Source of the DNA: Streptomyces ipomoeae 91-03
Lineage (GTDB): Bacteria > Actinomycetota > Actinomycetes > Streptomycetales > Streptomycetaceae
Direction: 5' to 3'
NCBI RefSeq assembly: GCF_000317595.1
Contig: NZ_AEJC01000275.1
Span: forward strand, 1-33,468
DNA: 33,468 bases
Of this stretch, positions 1-12,800 are shown piece after piece (the first letter of the stretch is position 1; the number at the start of each line of letters is the position of its first letter). Position numbers and translations under genes: made by a program. The notes beneath the pieces are model-generated. The model had not been told where the DNA came from. It saw nothing but the letters and a program-made list of their open reading frames with translations, and made no database searches.

Positions 1-123
1 GGCCGGCAGGGCGGCGGCAGCCGTGGCCGCGGCGCCCATCAGCGCGGTGGCGCGCAGGAACTGGCGTCTGCCCGCGTCTGCCTGGGCGGCCTCGCCCTGG
101 TCGTGCTCATGCGACGTACACAC
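1..123 (-). CDS. Tat-exported protein, N-terminus only
   Basis: The reading frame runs off the left edge, so only the first 41 residues are visible. They hold a short polar N-region, then GRRQFLRATALMG and an alanine-rich hydrophobic stretch ending ALPA. This is a classical twin-arginine export signal (RR-x-F-L). I chose the GTG start because GGAG sits five bases upstream. An ATG 12 bases inside is in another frame and does not preserve the RR signal. The gene follows the GH2 gene in the same orientation after a 50-base gap, so it is probably the next gene of the sugar operon and may be a secreted glycosidase. That role is inferred only from position; nothing of the mature protein is visible. 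Confidence 0.6.
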   Translation of the reverse strand, partial: MCTSHEHDQGEAAQADAGRRQFLRATALMGAAATAAAALPA

Positions 124-173
124 GTGTGCTCCGTGGGAAGTTCCGGGGGGAAGAAGAACAGCGGGGGGTGGGG

Positions 174-3127
<2,954 letters not shown>

Positions 3128-3128
<1 letters not shown>

Positions 3129-3991
3129 CAGCGAATGGCCCCCTTGCCGAGGTCCGCGATGATCTGCTTGGCGCCGATCGCGAAGACGATCAGCAGCGGG
3201 ATGAGCGCGAGGAGCGCGCCCGTCATGACCATCCCGTAGTCCGTGGTGCCGTGCACGCCGTTGAGCTGGGACAGCGCCACCTGGAGCGTCACGTTGTCCG
3301 GGTTGGTCAGCACGATCAACGGCCACGCGTAGTCGTTCCACTGTCCCATGAACGTGAAGATGCCGAGGAAGGCGAGCCCCGGCCGGACCACCGGGAGCGC
3401 CACGTGCCAGTACTGGCGCATGAACCCGGCGCCGTCCAGCTTCGACGCGTCCAGCAGCTCGTCGTGGATGGCGCCCTTCATGTACTGGCGCATCCAGAAG
3501 ATGCCGAACGCGTTGGCCGCCGCCGGCACGATCAGCGCGGTCATCGAACCGACCCAGCCGATCCTCGCCATGATCACGAACTGCGGGATCGCCGCGAGCT
3601 GCGCCGGCACCATGAAGATCATCATCATCAGCGCGAACAGCAGCCGCCGTCCGGGGAACTGGAACTTGGCGAAGACGAACGCGGCCAGCGAGTCGAAGAA
3701 CAGCACGAGGACCGTCACCGACACGGCGACGAGCAGCGAGTTCAGCATCGACCCGAAGAAGTCGATGTTGTCGAAGAGGCTGCGCGCGTTCTGCAGGAAG
3801 TGCGAGCCCGGCAGCAGCTTCGGCGGGTACGAGAAGATCTCCGACGACGTGTGCGTCGACATGATGATCGCCCAGTAGAAGGGGAACGCCGACAGCAGCA
3901 CACCGAAGATCAGGGACGCGTGCAGGGCGATGCCTCTGCCGCGGGTGCCCTTGATGGCCTTGGGGCGCCCCGCGCCCTGGATGGATGCCAT
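3128..3991 (-). CDS. Sugar ABC transporter permease, MalG type
   Basis: A 287-residue inner-membrane permease of the CUT1 carbohydrate importer class. A positively charged N-terminus is followed by about six hydrophobic segments. The cytoplasmic EAA loop is visible as LLDASKLDGAGFMRQYWHVALP (about residues 170-190), with the conserved G in DGAG. This loop contacts the ATPase. A strong GGAGG lies eight bases upstream of the ATG, and the end overlaps the GH2 start by one base. It pairs with the MalF-type permease encoded just upstream, 12 bases away. No ATPase is encoded in this operon. In Streptomyces a shared MsiK-type ATPase usually serves such importers, which I infer here. The substrate is unknown beyond the glycosidase context. 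Confidence 0.93.
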
Positions 3992-4003
3992 GGTGGCGGC
4001 CTC

Positions 4004-4966
4004 CTATTCTTCGTCCCGGCGCTGCACCAGGCGCCAGTTGATGATCGAGAAGAGGACGACGACGAGGAAGATGCCCCACGCCACGGCGGCGCCGTATCCG
4101 AAGTCGTTGTTGTCGAAGGTCTGCTGGAAGAAGTAGAGGACCATCGTGCGGCCGGCGTGGTCGGGACCGCCCGAGAACGTCGACTCGTTCGCCGTGGTCT
4201 GCAGCAGGATCTGCGGCTCGGAGAAACTCTGCAGGCCCGTGACCGTGGAGACCACGAGCACGAACAGCAGCACCGGCCGCATCAGCGGAAGCGTGATCCG
4301 GAAGAACGTCTGGAGCGGCCCGGCGCCGTCCATCCGCGCCGCCTCGTACAGATCGCTCGGAATCGTCTGGAGCCCGGCGAGGAAGATGATCGCGTTGTAG
4401 CCGGTCCACTGCCAGGTCATCAGGGTGGCGATGGAGACCTTGATGCCCCACGGGGTGTTCAGCCAGGCCACCTGGTCGAGACCGACCGCCTGCAGCAGGG
4501 CGTTCACCAGCCCGAAGTTGGTGGAGAACACCGACCCGAAGATGATCGCCACGGCGACCACCGACGTCACGTTCGGCAGGAAGTACGCGAACCGGTAGAC
4601 GTTCTTGAAGCGCACCGCCGAGTTGAGCATCACGGCCGTGACCAGTGCCAGGAAGATCATCGGGAAGGTGGCCAGCGCCCAGATGACGATCGTGTTCCCG
4701 ACCGAGCTCCAGAAGTCGCTGTCGCTCAGCAGGTACTGGTACTGCGAGAGCCCCGCCCACTCCATCGAGCCGAGGCCGTCCCACCGGTGGAAGGAGACGT
4801 AGAGCGAGAAGCCGACGGGTATCAGGCCGAAGGCGAGGAAGAGCAGATAGAACGGGGAGATCGCGGCGTACAGCCGCCAGTGGCTGAGGATGCCCTTCTT
4901 GGGGGCCTGGACCGGGGCTTCGACCACGGTGACCGGGGGCTTCTCCAGTGCGGGGACGGCGGCCAT
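4004..4966 (-). CDS. Sugar ABC transporter permease, MalF type
   Basis: A 320-residue CUT1-type permease. A cytoplasmic N-terminus of about 35 residues precedes a first transmembrane helix at ISPFYLLFLAFGLIPVGF and several more. The EAA loop reads DLYEAARMDGAGPLQTFFRITLP, a textbook match. I start it at MAAVPALEK, whose ATG overlaps the binding-protein TGA as TGATG; the longer frame adds 13 implausible residues inside that gene. It ends TAG, 12 bases before the MalG-type gene. It should form a heterodimeric channel with that protein and take sugar from the lipoprotein encoded upstream. Confidence 0.93.
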   Translation of the reverse strand: MAAVPALEKPPVTVVEAPVQAPKKGILSHWRLYAAISPFYLLFLAFGLIPVGFSLYVSFHRWDGLGSMEWAGLSQYQYLLSDSDFWSSVGNTIVIWALATFPMIFLALVTAVMLNSAVRFKNVYRFAYFLPNVTSVVAVAIIFGSVFSTNFGLVNALLQAVGLDQVAWLNTPWGIKVSIATLMTWQWTGYNAIIFLAGLQTIPSDLYEAARMDGAGPLQTFFRITLPLMRPVLLFVLVVSTVTGLQSFSEPQILLQTTANESTFSGGPDHAGRTMVLYFFQQTFDNNDFGYGAAVAWGIFLVVVLFSIINWRLVQRRDEE

Positions 4967-6261
4967 CAGTAGGTCACCCCCAGGTGCTTCGCGATACGGC
5001 GACACTTGCTCATGGCGTCACTCCAGGCCTTCCTCGGGTCCTTGCCGAGGACGCCGACGTTCTTGATCTCGTCCTGGATCGGCTGGCCGAGCGCCACGTC
5101 GTACGGGCTGTTGAACGAGACCGGGATCTTCTCGGCGGCCGGCCCGAAGACGTCCATCGTGATCTGGTCACCGAAGAACGGGTCCGGCTCGCGCAGCTTC
5201 TTCATCTGGTACGAGGCGGGGGTGGACGGGAAGAGCCCGGCGTCCACGAAGCCCTGGGCCTGGTTGTCCGCGTCGAGGATCCAGGTGATGATCTCGAACG
5301 CCTGCTCGGGCTCCCGGCAGGCCTTGGTGATCGCCAGGAACGAGCCGCCGTTGTTGGCCGCCCCGCCCGGCATCGCGGCGACCCGCCACCTGCCCTTGGT
5401 CTTCGGCAGTCCCAGCTTGAGGTCGCCCGCCGCCCACGAGGCGCCCAGCTGCGTGGGCAACAGGCCCTTCTCGGTGGCCGCGTTGAAGTCCGGGGTGCCG
5501 TTGACGACGGTGGAGACGAGCCCGCGCCGCTTCGCCTCGACGGCCCGGTCCCAGGCGGTGCGGATGTGCTCCTCGTCGCCGATGAAGTTCCGGTCCTCGT
5601 CGACGAACCGCTTGGTGCTCTGCCCGACGGAGTTCTCGAACACCGCGCCCACGTCGACGAGCAGGAACGCGCCCGGGACCCGTTTCCTCAGCTGCTCACC
5701 GGCGGCGAAGAACTTCTCCCACGTGTCCATCTCGCGCGACACGTCGTCGGGCTCGTGCGCCAGTCCCGCCTTCTCGTACACCGCGGCCTGGTAGTAGTGC
5801 ACCACCGGACCGCAGTCGATGGGGAATCCCACCATCGAGCCGTCCTCGGCGATGCCCTGCCGCCACTTCCAGTCCAGATACCGGCTCTTGAGCTTCTCCG
5901 CGCCGAGCGTACGCAGATCCACGAACTGGTCCGCGTTCGGCAGGTACGAGGCCATGTCCTCGCCCTTGAGACCGGCGATGTCGGGGACATGGGAGCGCCC
6001 CGTCATCGTGGTGATCAGCTTGGAGCGGTAGTAGCCGCCGATCTGGATGGGCTTGAGGTCGACGGCGCTGCCGTAGCGGGCCGTGGCCTTCTTCACGACG
6101 GTCTCGCTCAGCCCGCCGCTCCAGTACCACAGGACCATGTTCCGGCCGGAGGAGCCGTACGGAACGGCGCAGCCGGATGCCAGGCCGCCGAGCGCCGTGG
6201 CGGCCGTACCGGCCAGGCCCGCGCGCAGCAGGCCTCTTCGTGAGAGCCGCAACGCTCCCAC
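4966..6261 (-). CDS. Sugar-binding lipoprotein of ABC transporter (Tat-type signal)
   Basis: An extracellular solute-binding protein (family 1) of about 431 residues. The N-terminus LRLSRRGLLRAGLAG is twin-arginine-like and the lipobox ASGC gives the lipidated cysteine near residue 30. The mature part starts with a beta-strand typical of sugar binders (NMVLWYWSGG) and continues with family-like features such as IAGLKGEDMASYLPNADQ and WILDADNQAQG. The start is uncertain. GTG at 6261 gives a sensible signal peptide, and TTG at 6252 has a GGGAG nearby. Longer versions read through non-coding repeats. It captures the oligosaccharide for the two downstream permeases. Confidence 0.88.
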   Translation of the reverse strand: MGALRLSRRGLLRAGLAGTAATALGGLASGCAVPYGSSGRNMVLWYWSGGLSETVVKKATARYGSAVDLKPIQIGGYYRSKLITTMTGRSHVPDIAGLKGEDMASYLPNADQFVDLRTLGAEKLKSRYLDWKWRQGIAEDGSMVGFPIDCGPVVHYYQAAVYEKAGLAHEPDDVSREMDTWEKFFAAGEQLRKRVPGAFLLVDVGAVFENSVGQSTKRFVDEDRNFIGDEEHIRTAWDRAVEAKRRGLVSTVVNGTPDFNAATEKGLLPTQLGASWAAGDLKLGLPKTKGRWRVAAMPGGAANNGGSFLAITKACREPEQAFEIITWILDADNQAQGFVDAGLFPSTPASYQMKKLREPDPFFGDQITMDVFGPAAEKIPVSFNSPYDVALGQPIQDEIKNVGVLGKDPRKAWSDAMSKCRRIAKHLGVTY

Positions 6262-6272
6262 CGCCTTTCGGA

Positions 6273-6311
6273 TCTTTTCGACGTACGCGTGCGTACGAGT
6301 CTTTTCGACGT
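6273..6311. promoter_or_regulatory. Nested direct repeat and dyad upstream of the sugar-binding protein gene
   Basis: Two identical 12-base copies of TCTTTTCGACGT start at 6273 and 6300, exactly 27 bases apart. The spacer holds a perfect dyad, CGTACGC-gt-GCGTACG, at 6282-6297. The block lies 12 bases upstream of the binding-protein start, inside the 92-base gap after the kinase. It could be an internal operator or an mRNA structure that sets the kinase-to-transporter expression ratio. The function is inferred; only the repeats are seen. Confidence 0.4.
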
Positions 6312-6353
6312 TCGAGGGGGCTCGTGGGGGGACCAACCAGGGGGTGCGGGGGA

Positions 6354-7412
6354 TCAGCGGGGGGTGGGGCCCGGGGGAGTGACCGGGGCGTACCGCACCG
6401 GTGGGCCCGGGTCGCTCGGCAGCCGCTCGGCGAGGAAGCCGTAGGCGCGCTTGACGTCGGGGTCGGTGAGCGTACGCCACCACTGGTCGACGCCGTACCA
6501 GCCCGGTGCGGCCAGGGCCCCGCCGTGGTGGCCGACGGAGAGCCCGGCGGCCAGCACGGCGAAGCGCAGCCGCTCCACCAGGGGCCAGCCGCCGAGGGAC
6601 GCGGCGACGAAGCTCGCGCCGAAGACGTCACCGGCGCCCGTCGCGTCCAGCACATCGACGTCGAGGGCCGGGACCTCGGCGTACTCACCGGTCGTCTGGT
6701 CCACCGCGACCGCGCCCTCGCCGCCGCGGGTGACCACGGCCACCGGCACCAGCTCGCTCAGCGTGCCGAGCGCGGCGACCGCGCTGTCGGTACGGGTGTA
6801 CGCCATCGCCTCGGTCTCGTTGGGGAGGAAGGCATGGCACAGGGCGAGCTGGTCGAGCAGGTCGCGGGACCACTGCTGGGTGGGGTCCCAGCCGACGTCC
6901 GCGTAGATGCGCGTGCCGTTCGCGGCGGCCTTGGCGAGCCATTCGCGGGGCTCGGCCTCGATGTGCACGAGCGCCGTGCGCGCCTCGGGCGGGGTGAGCA
7001 TCAGCGCGTCCTGCGAGTACGGCGGCTCCTGGCCGTGGGTGACCAGGGCGCGGTCGTGGACGGGGGTCCCCCCGCTCGAGCGAGGCCGGGAGTGGGGGAG
7101 GGCGAGGGAGACGGTGACGGGGGTGTGCCAGCCGTCCGCGGTGCGCGAGAGGGAGAGGTCCACGCCCTCCTGACCGGCGAGGACGCCACGGCAGTACGAG
7201 CCGTAGTAGTCGTCGCCGAAGACCGTGGCCAGGGAGGTCTTCAGACCGAAGCGGGCGGCGGCGACCGCCAGGTTGGCGATGCCGCCCGGACCGCAGCCCA
7301 TGCCGTCGGTCCAGATCTCCTCGCCGGGTGTCGGCGGCCTTCCCAGCCCCGTGAGCACGAGGTCGTAGAAGAGCAGCCCGGTCAGCAGCACATCGGGCCG
7401 GTCGTCGTCCAC
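6354..7412 (-). CDS. PfkB-family carbohydrate kinase
   Basis: A 352-residue ribokinase/PfkB-fold kinase. The N-terminal region has the GPGGIANLAVAAARFG signature (about 41-56), and the C-terminal signature is DATGAGDVFGASF with catalytic Asp262. It should phosphorylate the monosaccharide released by the locus glycosidases, using ATP, in the cytoplasm. Residues about 104-117 (LPHSRPRSSGGTP) are encoded by a G/C-rich repeat that appears to have inserted in frame between a beta-strand and VHDRAL. It is the first gene of the leftward operon and is divergent from the DeoR regulator. The sugar specificity (fructose, galactose derivative, mannose, other) cannot be read from the sequence. Confidence 0.9.
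   Translation of the reverse strand: MDDDRPDVLLTGLLFYDLVLTGLGRPPTPGEEIWTDGMGCGPGGIANLAVAAARFGLKTSLATVFGDDYYGSYCRGVLAGQEGVDLSLSRTADGWHTPVTVSLALPHSRPRSSGGTPVHDRALVTHGQEPPYSQDALMLTPPEARTALVHIEAEPREWLAKAAANGTRIYADVGWDPTQQWSRDLLDQLALCHAFLPNETEAMAYTRTDSAVAALGTLSELVPVAVVTRGGEGAVAVDQTTGEYAEVPALDVDVLDATGAGDVFGASFVAASLGGWPLVERLRFAVLAAGLSVGHHGGALAAPGWYGVDQWWRTLTDPDVKRAYGFLAERLPSDPGPPVRYAPVTPPGPTPR
7062..7101. repeat. Intragenic G/C-rich palindromic repeat (CTCGAG core)
   Basis: A run of G then C, the self-complementary core CGCTCGAGCG (7073-7082), and a GGGAGTGGGGGAG tail. The ends (GGGGGTCCCCCC and GTGGGGGAG) can fold back on each other. From memory, similar sequences recur many times in Streptomyces chromosomes, mostly intergenic. 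This copy sits inside the kinase gene and keeps the frame open. Boundaries are approximate. Confidence 0.5.
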
Positions 7413-7518
7413 GCGTGCACCTCTCGTCAGAACTCTTCAAATTCGATGCGGGGAATCGTGCGCTGATCCGAGAGATTGGTCAATACCCGAGCAGAAGTGA
7501 GCATGGAAATGATTGGGA
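7413..7518. promoter_or_regulatory. Divergent promoter region between kinase and DeoR genes
   Basis: A 106-base spacer from which the kinase operon reads left and the DeoR gene reads right. It is more AT-rich than its surroundings. Two near-identical decamers, TGGAAATGAT and TGGGAATGAC, lie end to end near 7504-7524 and overlap the DeoR start. DeoR-family repressors commonly bind such divergent spacers and direct repeats. No clear -35/-10 pair was assigned. Confidence 0.45.
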
Positions 7519-8289
7519 ATGACGAGTACTGTTCAGCGCGTGCTGGCAGAGAGACGACATCAACTCATCCTGCGGGCCCTGCGAGCAGGCGGCCCCGCTG
7601 CCGTGACCGATCTGTCCGAACAGCTCGGTGTGAGCCCGGCCACCATCCGGCGTGACCTCGTCAAGCTGGAGGAGGAGGGCCTGCTCACGCGCGTGCACGG
7701 CGGCGCGGTCGTGGAGGAAGGCGACCAGCCCTTCGCCGAGGTAGCCGAGGTGCGGGTGGCAGAGAAGGACGCGATAGCGGCGAAGGCCGCCTCGATGGTC
7801 CGCAACGGCCAGTCCGTACTGCTCGACATCGGGACCACCGCCTATCGCCTCGCCCGGCAGCTGCACGGCCGCCGGCTCACCGTGATCACCAGCAACCTGG
7901 TGGTCTACGAGGAGCTGGCGGACGACGAGGGCATCGAACTGGTGCTGCTCGGCGGCATGGTCCGCCGTGAGTACCGTTCCCTCGTCGGCTTCCTCACCGA
8001 GGACAACCTCCGGCAGCTGCACGCCGACTGGCTGTTCCTCGGCACGAGCGGGGTGCGGCCGGGCGGTCAGGTGATGGACACCACCGTCGTCGAGGTCCCG
8101 GTCAAGCGGGCGATGATCAAGGCGAGCGACAAGGTCGTCCTGCTCGCCGACTCCGCGAAGTTCCCCGGCACGGGGATGGCGCGGGTCTGCGGTCCCGGGG
8201 AACTCGACGTGGTGGTGACCAACGATCCCGTGGACCGGGCGACCTGCTCGTCGTTGGAGGAGGCGGGGGTGGAGGTCGTGAAGGCGTGA
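7519..8289 (+). CDS. DeoR-family transcriptional regulator
   Basis: A 256-residue sugar-responsive regulator. The N-terminal winged helix-turn-helix spans about residues 10-62, with the family motif LGVSPATIRRDLVKLEEEGLLTRVHGGA. The C-terminal DeoR sensor domain (about 75-250) has LDIGTTAYRLA and VLLADSAKF, features of the phosphosugar-isomerase-like fold that senses a phosphorylated sugar. It probably represses both the leftward kinase/transporter operon and the rightward GH4/GH38 genes. I chose ATG 7519; a TTG two codons earlier and a GTG at 7540 are alternatives. The spacing to the GH4 gene is 133 bases. Confidence 0.92.
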   Translation: MTSTVQRVLAERRHQLILRALRAGGPAAVTDLSEQLGVSPATIRRDLVKLEEEGLLTRVHGGAVVEEGDQPFAEVAEVRVAEKDAIAAKAASMVRNGQSVLLDIGTTAYRLARQLHGRRLTVITSNLVVYEELADDEGIELVLLGGMVRREYRSLVGFLTEDNLRQLHADWLFLGTSGVRPGGQVMDTTVVEVPVKRAMIKASDKVVLLADSAKFPGTGMARVCGPGELDVVVTNDPVDRATCSSLEEAGVEVVKA

Positions 8290-8422
8290 CCCGCGTACCC
8301 GGGCATGAACCGCGCCGGCGGCGGCATGATCCCCAACGACGGCCCGACCCGCGTCCGTGACGGATGGGCTGATACGTGTCGGGAAAGCCGGCACAGGCAC
8401 AATCGGCAAAGGTGGTAGTTGA

Positions 8423-9763
8423 GTGAAGCTGACGATTCTGGGCGGCGGAGGATTCCGGGTGCCCCTCGTGTACGGGGCGCTCCTCGGGGACCGTGCCGAG
8501 GGCAGAGTCACCCATGTCGTCCTGCACGACCTGGACGCCGAGCGGCTCTCCGCCGTCACCCGCGTCCTCGCCGAGCAGGCGGCGGACGTGCCCGACGCCC
8601 CCGAGGTGACCGCCACCACCGACCTCGACGAGGCACTCACCGGCGCCGACTTCATCTTCTCCGCGATCCGCGTCGGAGGCCTGGAGGGCCGGGCCGACGA
8701 CGAACGCGTCGCCCTCGCCGAAGGCGTCCTCGGCCAGGAGACCGTCGGCGCGGGCGGCATCGCCTACGGCCTGCGCACCGTCCCCGTGGCCATCGACATC
8801 GCCCGGCGCGTGGCCCGGCTCGCCCCCGACGCCTGGGTCATCAACTTCACCAACCCGGCCGGACTGGTCACCGAGGCCATGTCCCGCCACCTCGGCGACC
8901 GCGTCATCGGCATCTGCGACTCACCCGTCGGCCTCGGCCGCCGTATCGCCCGTGTCCTCGGCGTCACCGACCCCGGCGAGGCGTGGATCGACTACGTCGG
9001 CCTCAACCACCTCGGCTGGGTCCGTGGTCTGCGCGTCGCCGGCCGCGACGAACTCCCGCGCCTGCTCGCCGACCGCGACCTCCTCGGCTCCTTCGAGGAG
9101 GGCAAGCTCTTCGGCGTGGACTGGCTCCAGTCCCTGGGCGCCATCCCCAACGAGTATCTGCACTACTACTACTTCAACCGCGAGGCCGTACGCGCCTACC
9201 AGGAGGCCGACAAGACCCGCGGCGCCTTCCTGAAGGACCAGCAGGACCGGTTCTACGAGGAGATGCGGCGCCCCGACGCCCATGCCCTGAAGGCCTGGGA
9301 CCGCACCCGCGCGGAGCGCGAGGCCACCTACATGTCGGAGAACCGGGAGACCGCGGGCGCCGGCGCGCGCGACGCCGACGACCTCTCCGGCGGCTACGAG
9401 AAGGTCGCCCTCGCCCTGATGCGGGCCATCGCCCGCGACGAGCGCACCACCCTCATCCTCAACGTCCGCAACAAGGGCACGCTCTCCGTCCTCGACACCG
9501 AGGCCGTCATCGAGGTCCCCTGTCTGGTCGACGCCAACGGCGCCCACCCCGTCGCCGTCGACCCGCTGCCGGACCACGCCACCGGCCTGGTCTGCGCGGT
9601 GAAGGCCGTCGAACGCGAGGTACTGGCCACCGCGGAGTCGGGCTCCCGCGCGACGGCGGTGAAGGCGTTCGCCCTGCACCCGCTGGTGGACTCGGTGAAC
9701 GTGGCCCGTCGCCTGGTGGAGGGTTACACGGCCGTGCACCCGGGCCTCGGCTACCTGAGATAG
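8423..9763 (+). CDS. GH4 glycosidase, 6-phospho-beta-glucosidase-like
   Basis: A 446-residue NAD+- and metal-dependent family 4 glycosidase. The N-terminal Rossmann motif is GGGGFRVP (7-14), then INFTNPAGLVT (140-150). Likely metal ligands are Cys165 (GICDSP) and His196 (GLNHLGW). NEYLHYYYF holds candidate catalytic tyrosines. GH4 enzymes use a redox elimination mechanism in which C3 is transiently oxidised. The GLNH pattern favours the 6-phospho-beta-glucosidase branch. However, no phosphotransferase system is encoded here, so the substrate may be non-phosphorylated or phosphorylated by the kinase. GTG start with AAAGG nine bases upstream. It is the first gene rightward of DeoR. Confidence 0.88.
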   Translation: MKLTILGGGGFRVPLVYGALLGDRAEGRVTHVVLHDLDAERLSAVTRVLAEQAADVPDAPEVTATTDLDEALTGADFIFSAIRVGGLEGRADDERVALAEGVLGQETVGAGGIAYGLRTVPVAIDIARRVARLAPDAWVINFTNPAGLVTEAMSRHLGDRVIGICDSPVGLGRRIARVLGVTDPGEAWIDYVGLNHLGWVRGLRVAGRDELPRLLADRDLLGSFEEGKLFGVDWLQSLGAIPNEYLHYYYFNREAVRAYQEADKTRGAFLKDQQDRFYEEMRRPDAHALKAWDRTRAEREATYMSENRETAGAGARDADDLSGGYEKVALALMRAIARDERTTLILNVRNKGTLSVLDTEAVIEVPCLVDANGAHPVAVDPLPDHATGLVCAVKAVEREVLATAESGSRATAVKAFALHPLVDSVNVARRLVEGYTAVHPGLGYLR

Positions 9764-9782
9764 CGCCCCTCGCACATCCGAA

Positions 9783-9799
9783 GCAGCCCCCGGGGCTGC
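9783..9799. repeat. Perfect short palindrome between GH4 and GH38 genes
   Basis: GCAGCCCC-c-GGGGCTGC, eight-base arms around one base. It is followed by GGCAGCCTCCCC and flanked at a distance by two copies of TCCGAAGC (9777-9784 and 9823-9830). It may be an mRNA-stabilising hairpin or a small repeat scar. No function is assigned. Confidence 0.35.
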
Positions 9800-9857
9800 C
9801 CTGGGCAGCCTCCCCATGCTTGTCCGAAGCCGCACCCCACCGAGGAGACCCACGGCC

Positions 9858-12800
9858 ATGCACGACGAACGCCGCCGCATCGAGGAACGCGTCGAGCGCG
9901 TCCACACCCAGCGCATCAAGCCCGCGATCTACGCGGCCTCCGTGCCCTTCACCGTCGAGGCCTGGCAGGCGCCGGGGGAGCCCGTCCCCTTCGAGGAGGC
10001 CGCCGCCGCCTCGTACACGCCCTTCGCGATGGACACCCCCTGGGGCCCGCCCTGGGGCACCACCTGGTTCCGCATGCACGGCCAGGTGCCCTCCGAGTGG
10101 GCCGGCCGCCGGGTGGAGGCGGTCATCGACCTCGGCTTCGTCGGCGACTGGCCCGGCAACCAGGCCGAGGCCCTCGTCCACCTCACCGACGGCACTCCGC
10201 TCAAGGCGGTCAACCCGCTCAACCAGTACGTGCCGATCGGCAACCCCGTGCGCGGCGGCGAGACCGTCGACTACCTGGTCGAGGCGGCCTCCAACCCCGA
10301 CATCCTCGCCGACAACTTCTCGAAGATCACGCCGATGGGCGACGTCCTGACGGCCGGCGACAAGCCGCTGTACGTGTTCCGGCGCGCCGACATCGCGGTG
10401 CTCGACGAGGAGGTCTGGCACCTCGACCTGGACCTCCAGGTGCTGCGCGAGCTGATGGTCCACCTCGGCGAGCACGAGCCCCGCCGCCATGAGATCCTGC
10501 ACGCCCTGGACCGGGCCATGGACGCCGTCGACCTCGACGACGTCTCCGGCAGCGCCACGGCCGTCCGCGAGATCCTCGCCCCCGTCCTGGCCAAGCCCGC
10601 CCACGCCAGCGCCCACACCATCTCCGGCGTCGGCCACGCCCACATCGACTCCGCGTGGCTGTGGCCCATCCGCGAGACCAAGCGCAAGACGTCCCGGACG
10701 TTCTCGAACGTGACCTCGCTGGCCGACGAGTACGAGGACTTCATCTTCGCCTGCTCCCAGGCCGTGCAGTACGAGTGGGTGCGCGACAACTACCCCCAGG
10801 TGTGGGAGCGCATCAAGAAGGCCGTCGACAAGGGCCAATGGGTACCGGTCGGCGGCATGTGGGTGGAGTCCGACGGCAACCTGCCCGGCGGTGAGGCCAT
10901 CGCCCGCCAACTCGTCCACGGCAAGCGGTTCTTCATCGAGCACTTCGGCATCGAGACCAAGGGCGTCTGGCTGCCGGACTCCTTCGGCTACAACGCCTCC
11001 TACCCGCAGCTCGCCAAGCTCGCCGGCAACGAGTGGTTCCTCACCCAGAAGATCTCCTGGAACCAGACCAACAGGTTCCCCCACCACACCTTCTGGTGGG
11101 AGGGCATCGACGGCACCCGCATCTTCACCCACTTCCCGCCGGTCGACACCTACAACGCCCGCTTCAGCGGCGAGGAGATGGACCGCGCCGTCCGCAACTA
11201 CCAGGAGAAGGGCGCCGGCACCCGCTCCCTGGCCCCCTTCGGCTGGGGCGACGGCGGTGGCGGCCCCACCCGCGAGATCATGGAACGGGCCCGGCGCCTC
11301 GCCGACCTGGAGGGCTCACCGAAGGTCGTCGTGGAACACCCCGACGAGTTCTTCGCCAAGGCCCGCGCCGAGTACGAGGACGCCCCCGTCTGGAACGGCG
11401 AGCTGTATCTGGAGCTCCACCGCGCCACCTACACCTCCCAGGCCCGCACCAAGCAGGGCAACAGGCGCTCCGAGCACAGGCTCCGCGAGGCCGAGCTGTG
11501 GGCGACCACGGCCGCGCTGCACGCGCCGGACTACTCGTATCCGCACGAGAAGCTGGACCGCCTCTGGAAGACGGTCCTCCTCCACCAGTTCCACGACATC
11601 CTGCCGGGGTCGTCGATCGCCTGGGTGCACCGCGAGGCGGAGGCGGAGTACGCGAGGGTGGCGAAGGAACTGGAGGAGTTGACGGCGGAGGCGGTCGCGG
11701 CTCTCGGCGCGGGTGACGCCCGCGTCTTCAACACGAGCCCGCGCGATCGTGCCGAGGTGGTCCGTACGCCGGCGGGCGCACTGACATACGTACAGGTGCC
11801 CGCGAACGGCAGCGCGCCCCTCACCGCCATCGAGCCCCCGCACCCCGTCACCGTCTCCGGCCGTGTCCTCGACAACGGCCTGGTCCGGGTCGAGGTCGCC
11901 GAGGACGGCACACTCGCCTCCGTACGCGACCTGAAGGCGGACCGCGAAGTCCTCGGCGACAAGGGCAACCTGCTCCGTCTGCACACCGACCTCCCCAACT
12001 ACTGGGACGCCTGGGACGTCGACAAGCACTACAGGAACCGCTACACGGACCTGCTGGACGCGGACTCCGTCACGGTGGTGGAGGAGGACCCCCTCCGCGG
12101 TGCGATCCGCGTCGAGCGGAGCTTCGGCAAGGGCTCCCGGATCACTCAGACGATCACCCTGCGCGCCGGCAGCCCCCGGATCGACTTCGAGACGGACATC
12201 GACTGGCACGAGGCCGAGAAGTTCCTCAAGGCCGGCTTCCCGATCGACATCCGCGCGCCGCACTCCTCCGCCGAGATCCAGTTCGGCCACATCCAGCGCC
12301 CCACCCACACCAACACCAGCTGGGAGGCGGCCCGCTTCGAGGTCTCCGGCCACCGCTGGATGCACGTGGGCGAGCCCGGCTACGGCGTGGCGGTCATCAA
12401 CGACTCCACCTACGGCCACGACGTCACCCGCACGGTCCGCGAGGACGGAGGGACGACCACCACGGTCCGCCTCAGCCTGGTCCGCGCCCCACGCATCCCG
12501 GACCCCGAGGCCGACCAGGGCAAGCACCGCCTCACGTACTCCCTCCTCCCGGGCGCGACCATCGACGACGCGATCGCCGAGGGCTACGCGCTCAACCTGC
12601 CGCTGCGCATCGCGGACGCGGCGGGCGCGCCGGAGCCGGTGGTGTCCGTGGACGGCGAGGGCGTGACGGTGGAGGCGGTCAAACTGGCCGACGACGCCTC
12701 GGGCGATGTCGTCGTACGCCTCTACGAGTCGCGCGGCGGCCGTGCGCGGGGCGTGCTCCGCACCGGATTCCCGCTCGCCGGGGCCCAGATCACCGACCTG

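Noticed and set aside
8306..8420. Small gene between DeoR and GH4 genes (MNRAGGGMIPNDG...)
   Set aside because: There is no ribosome site, and it runs through the expected promoter region of the GH4 gene.
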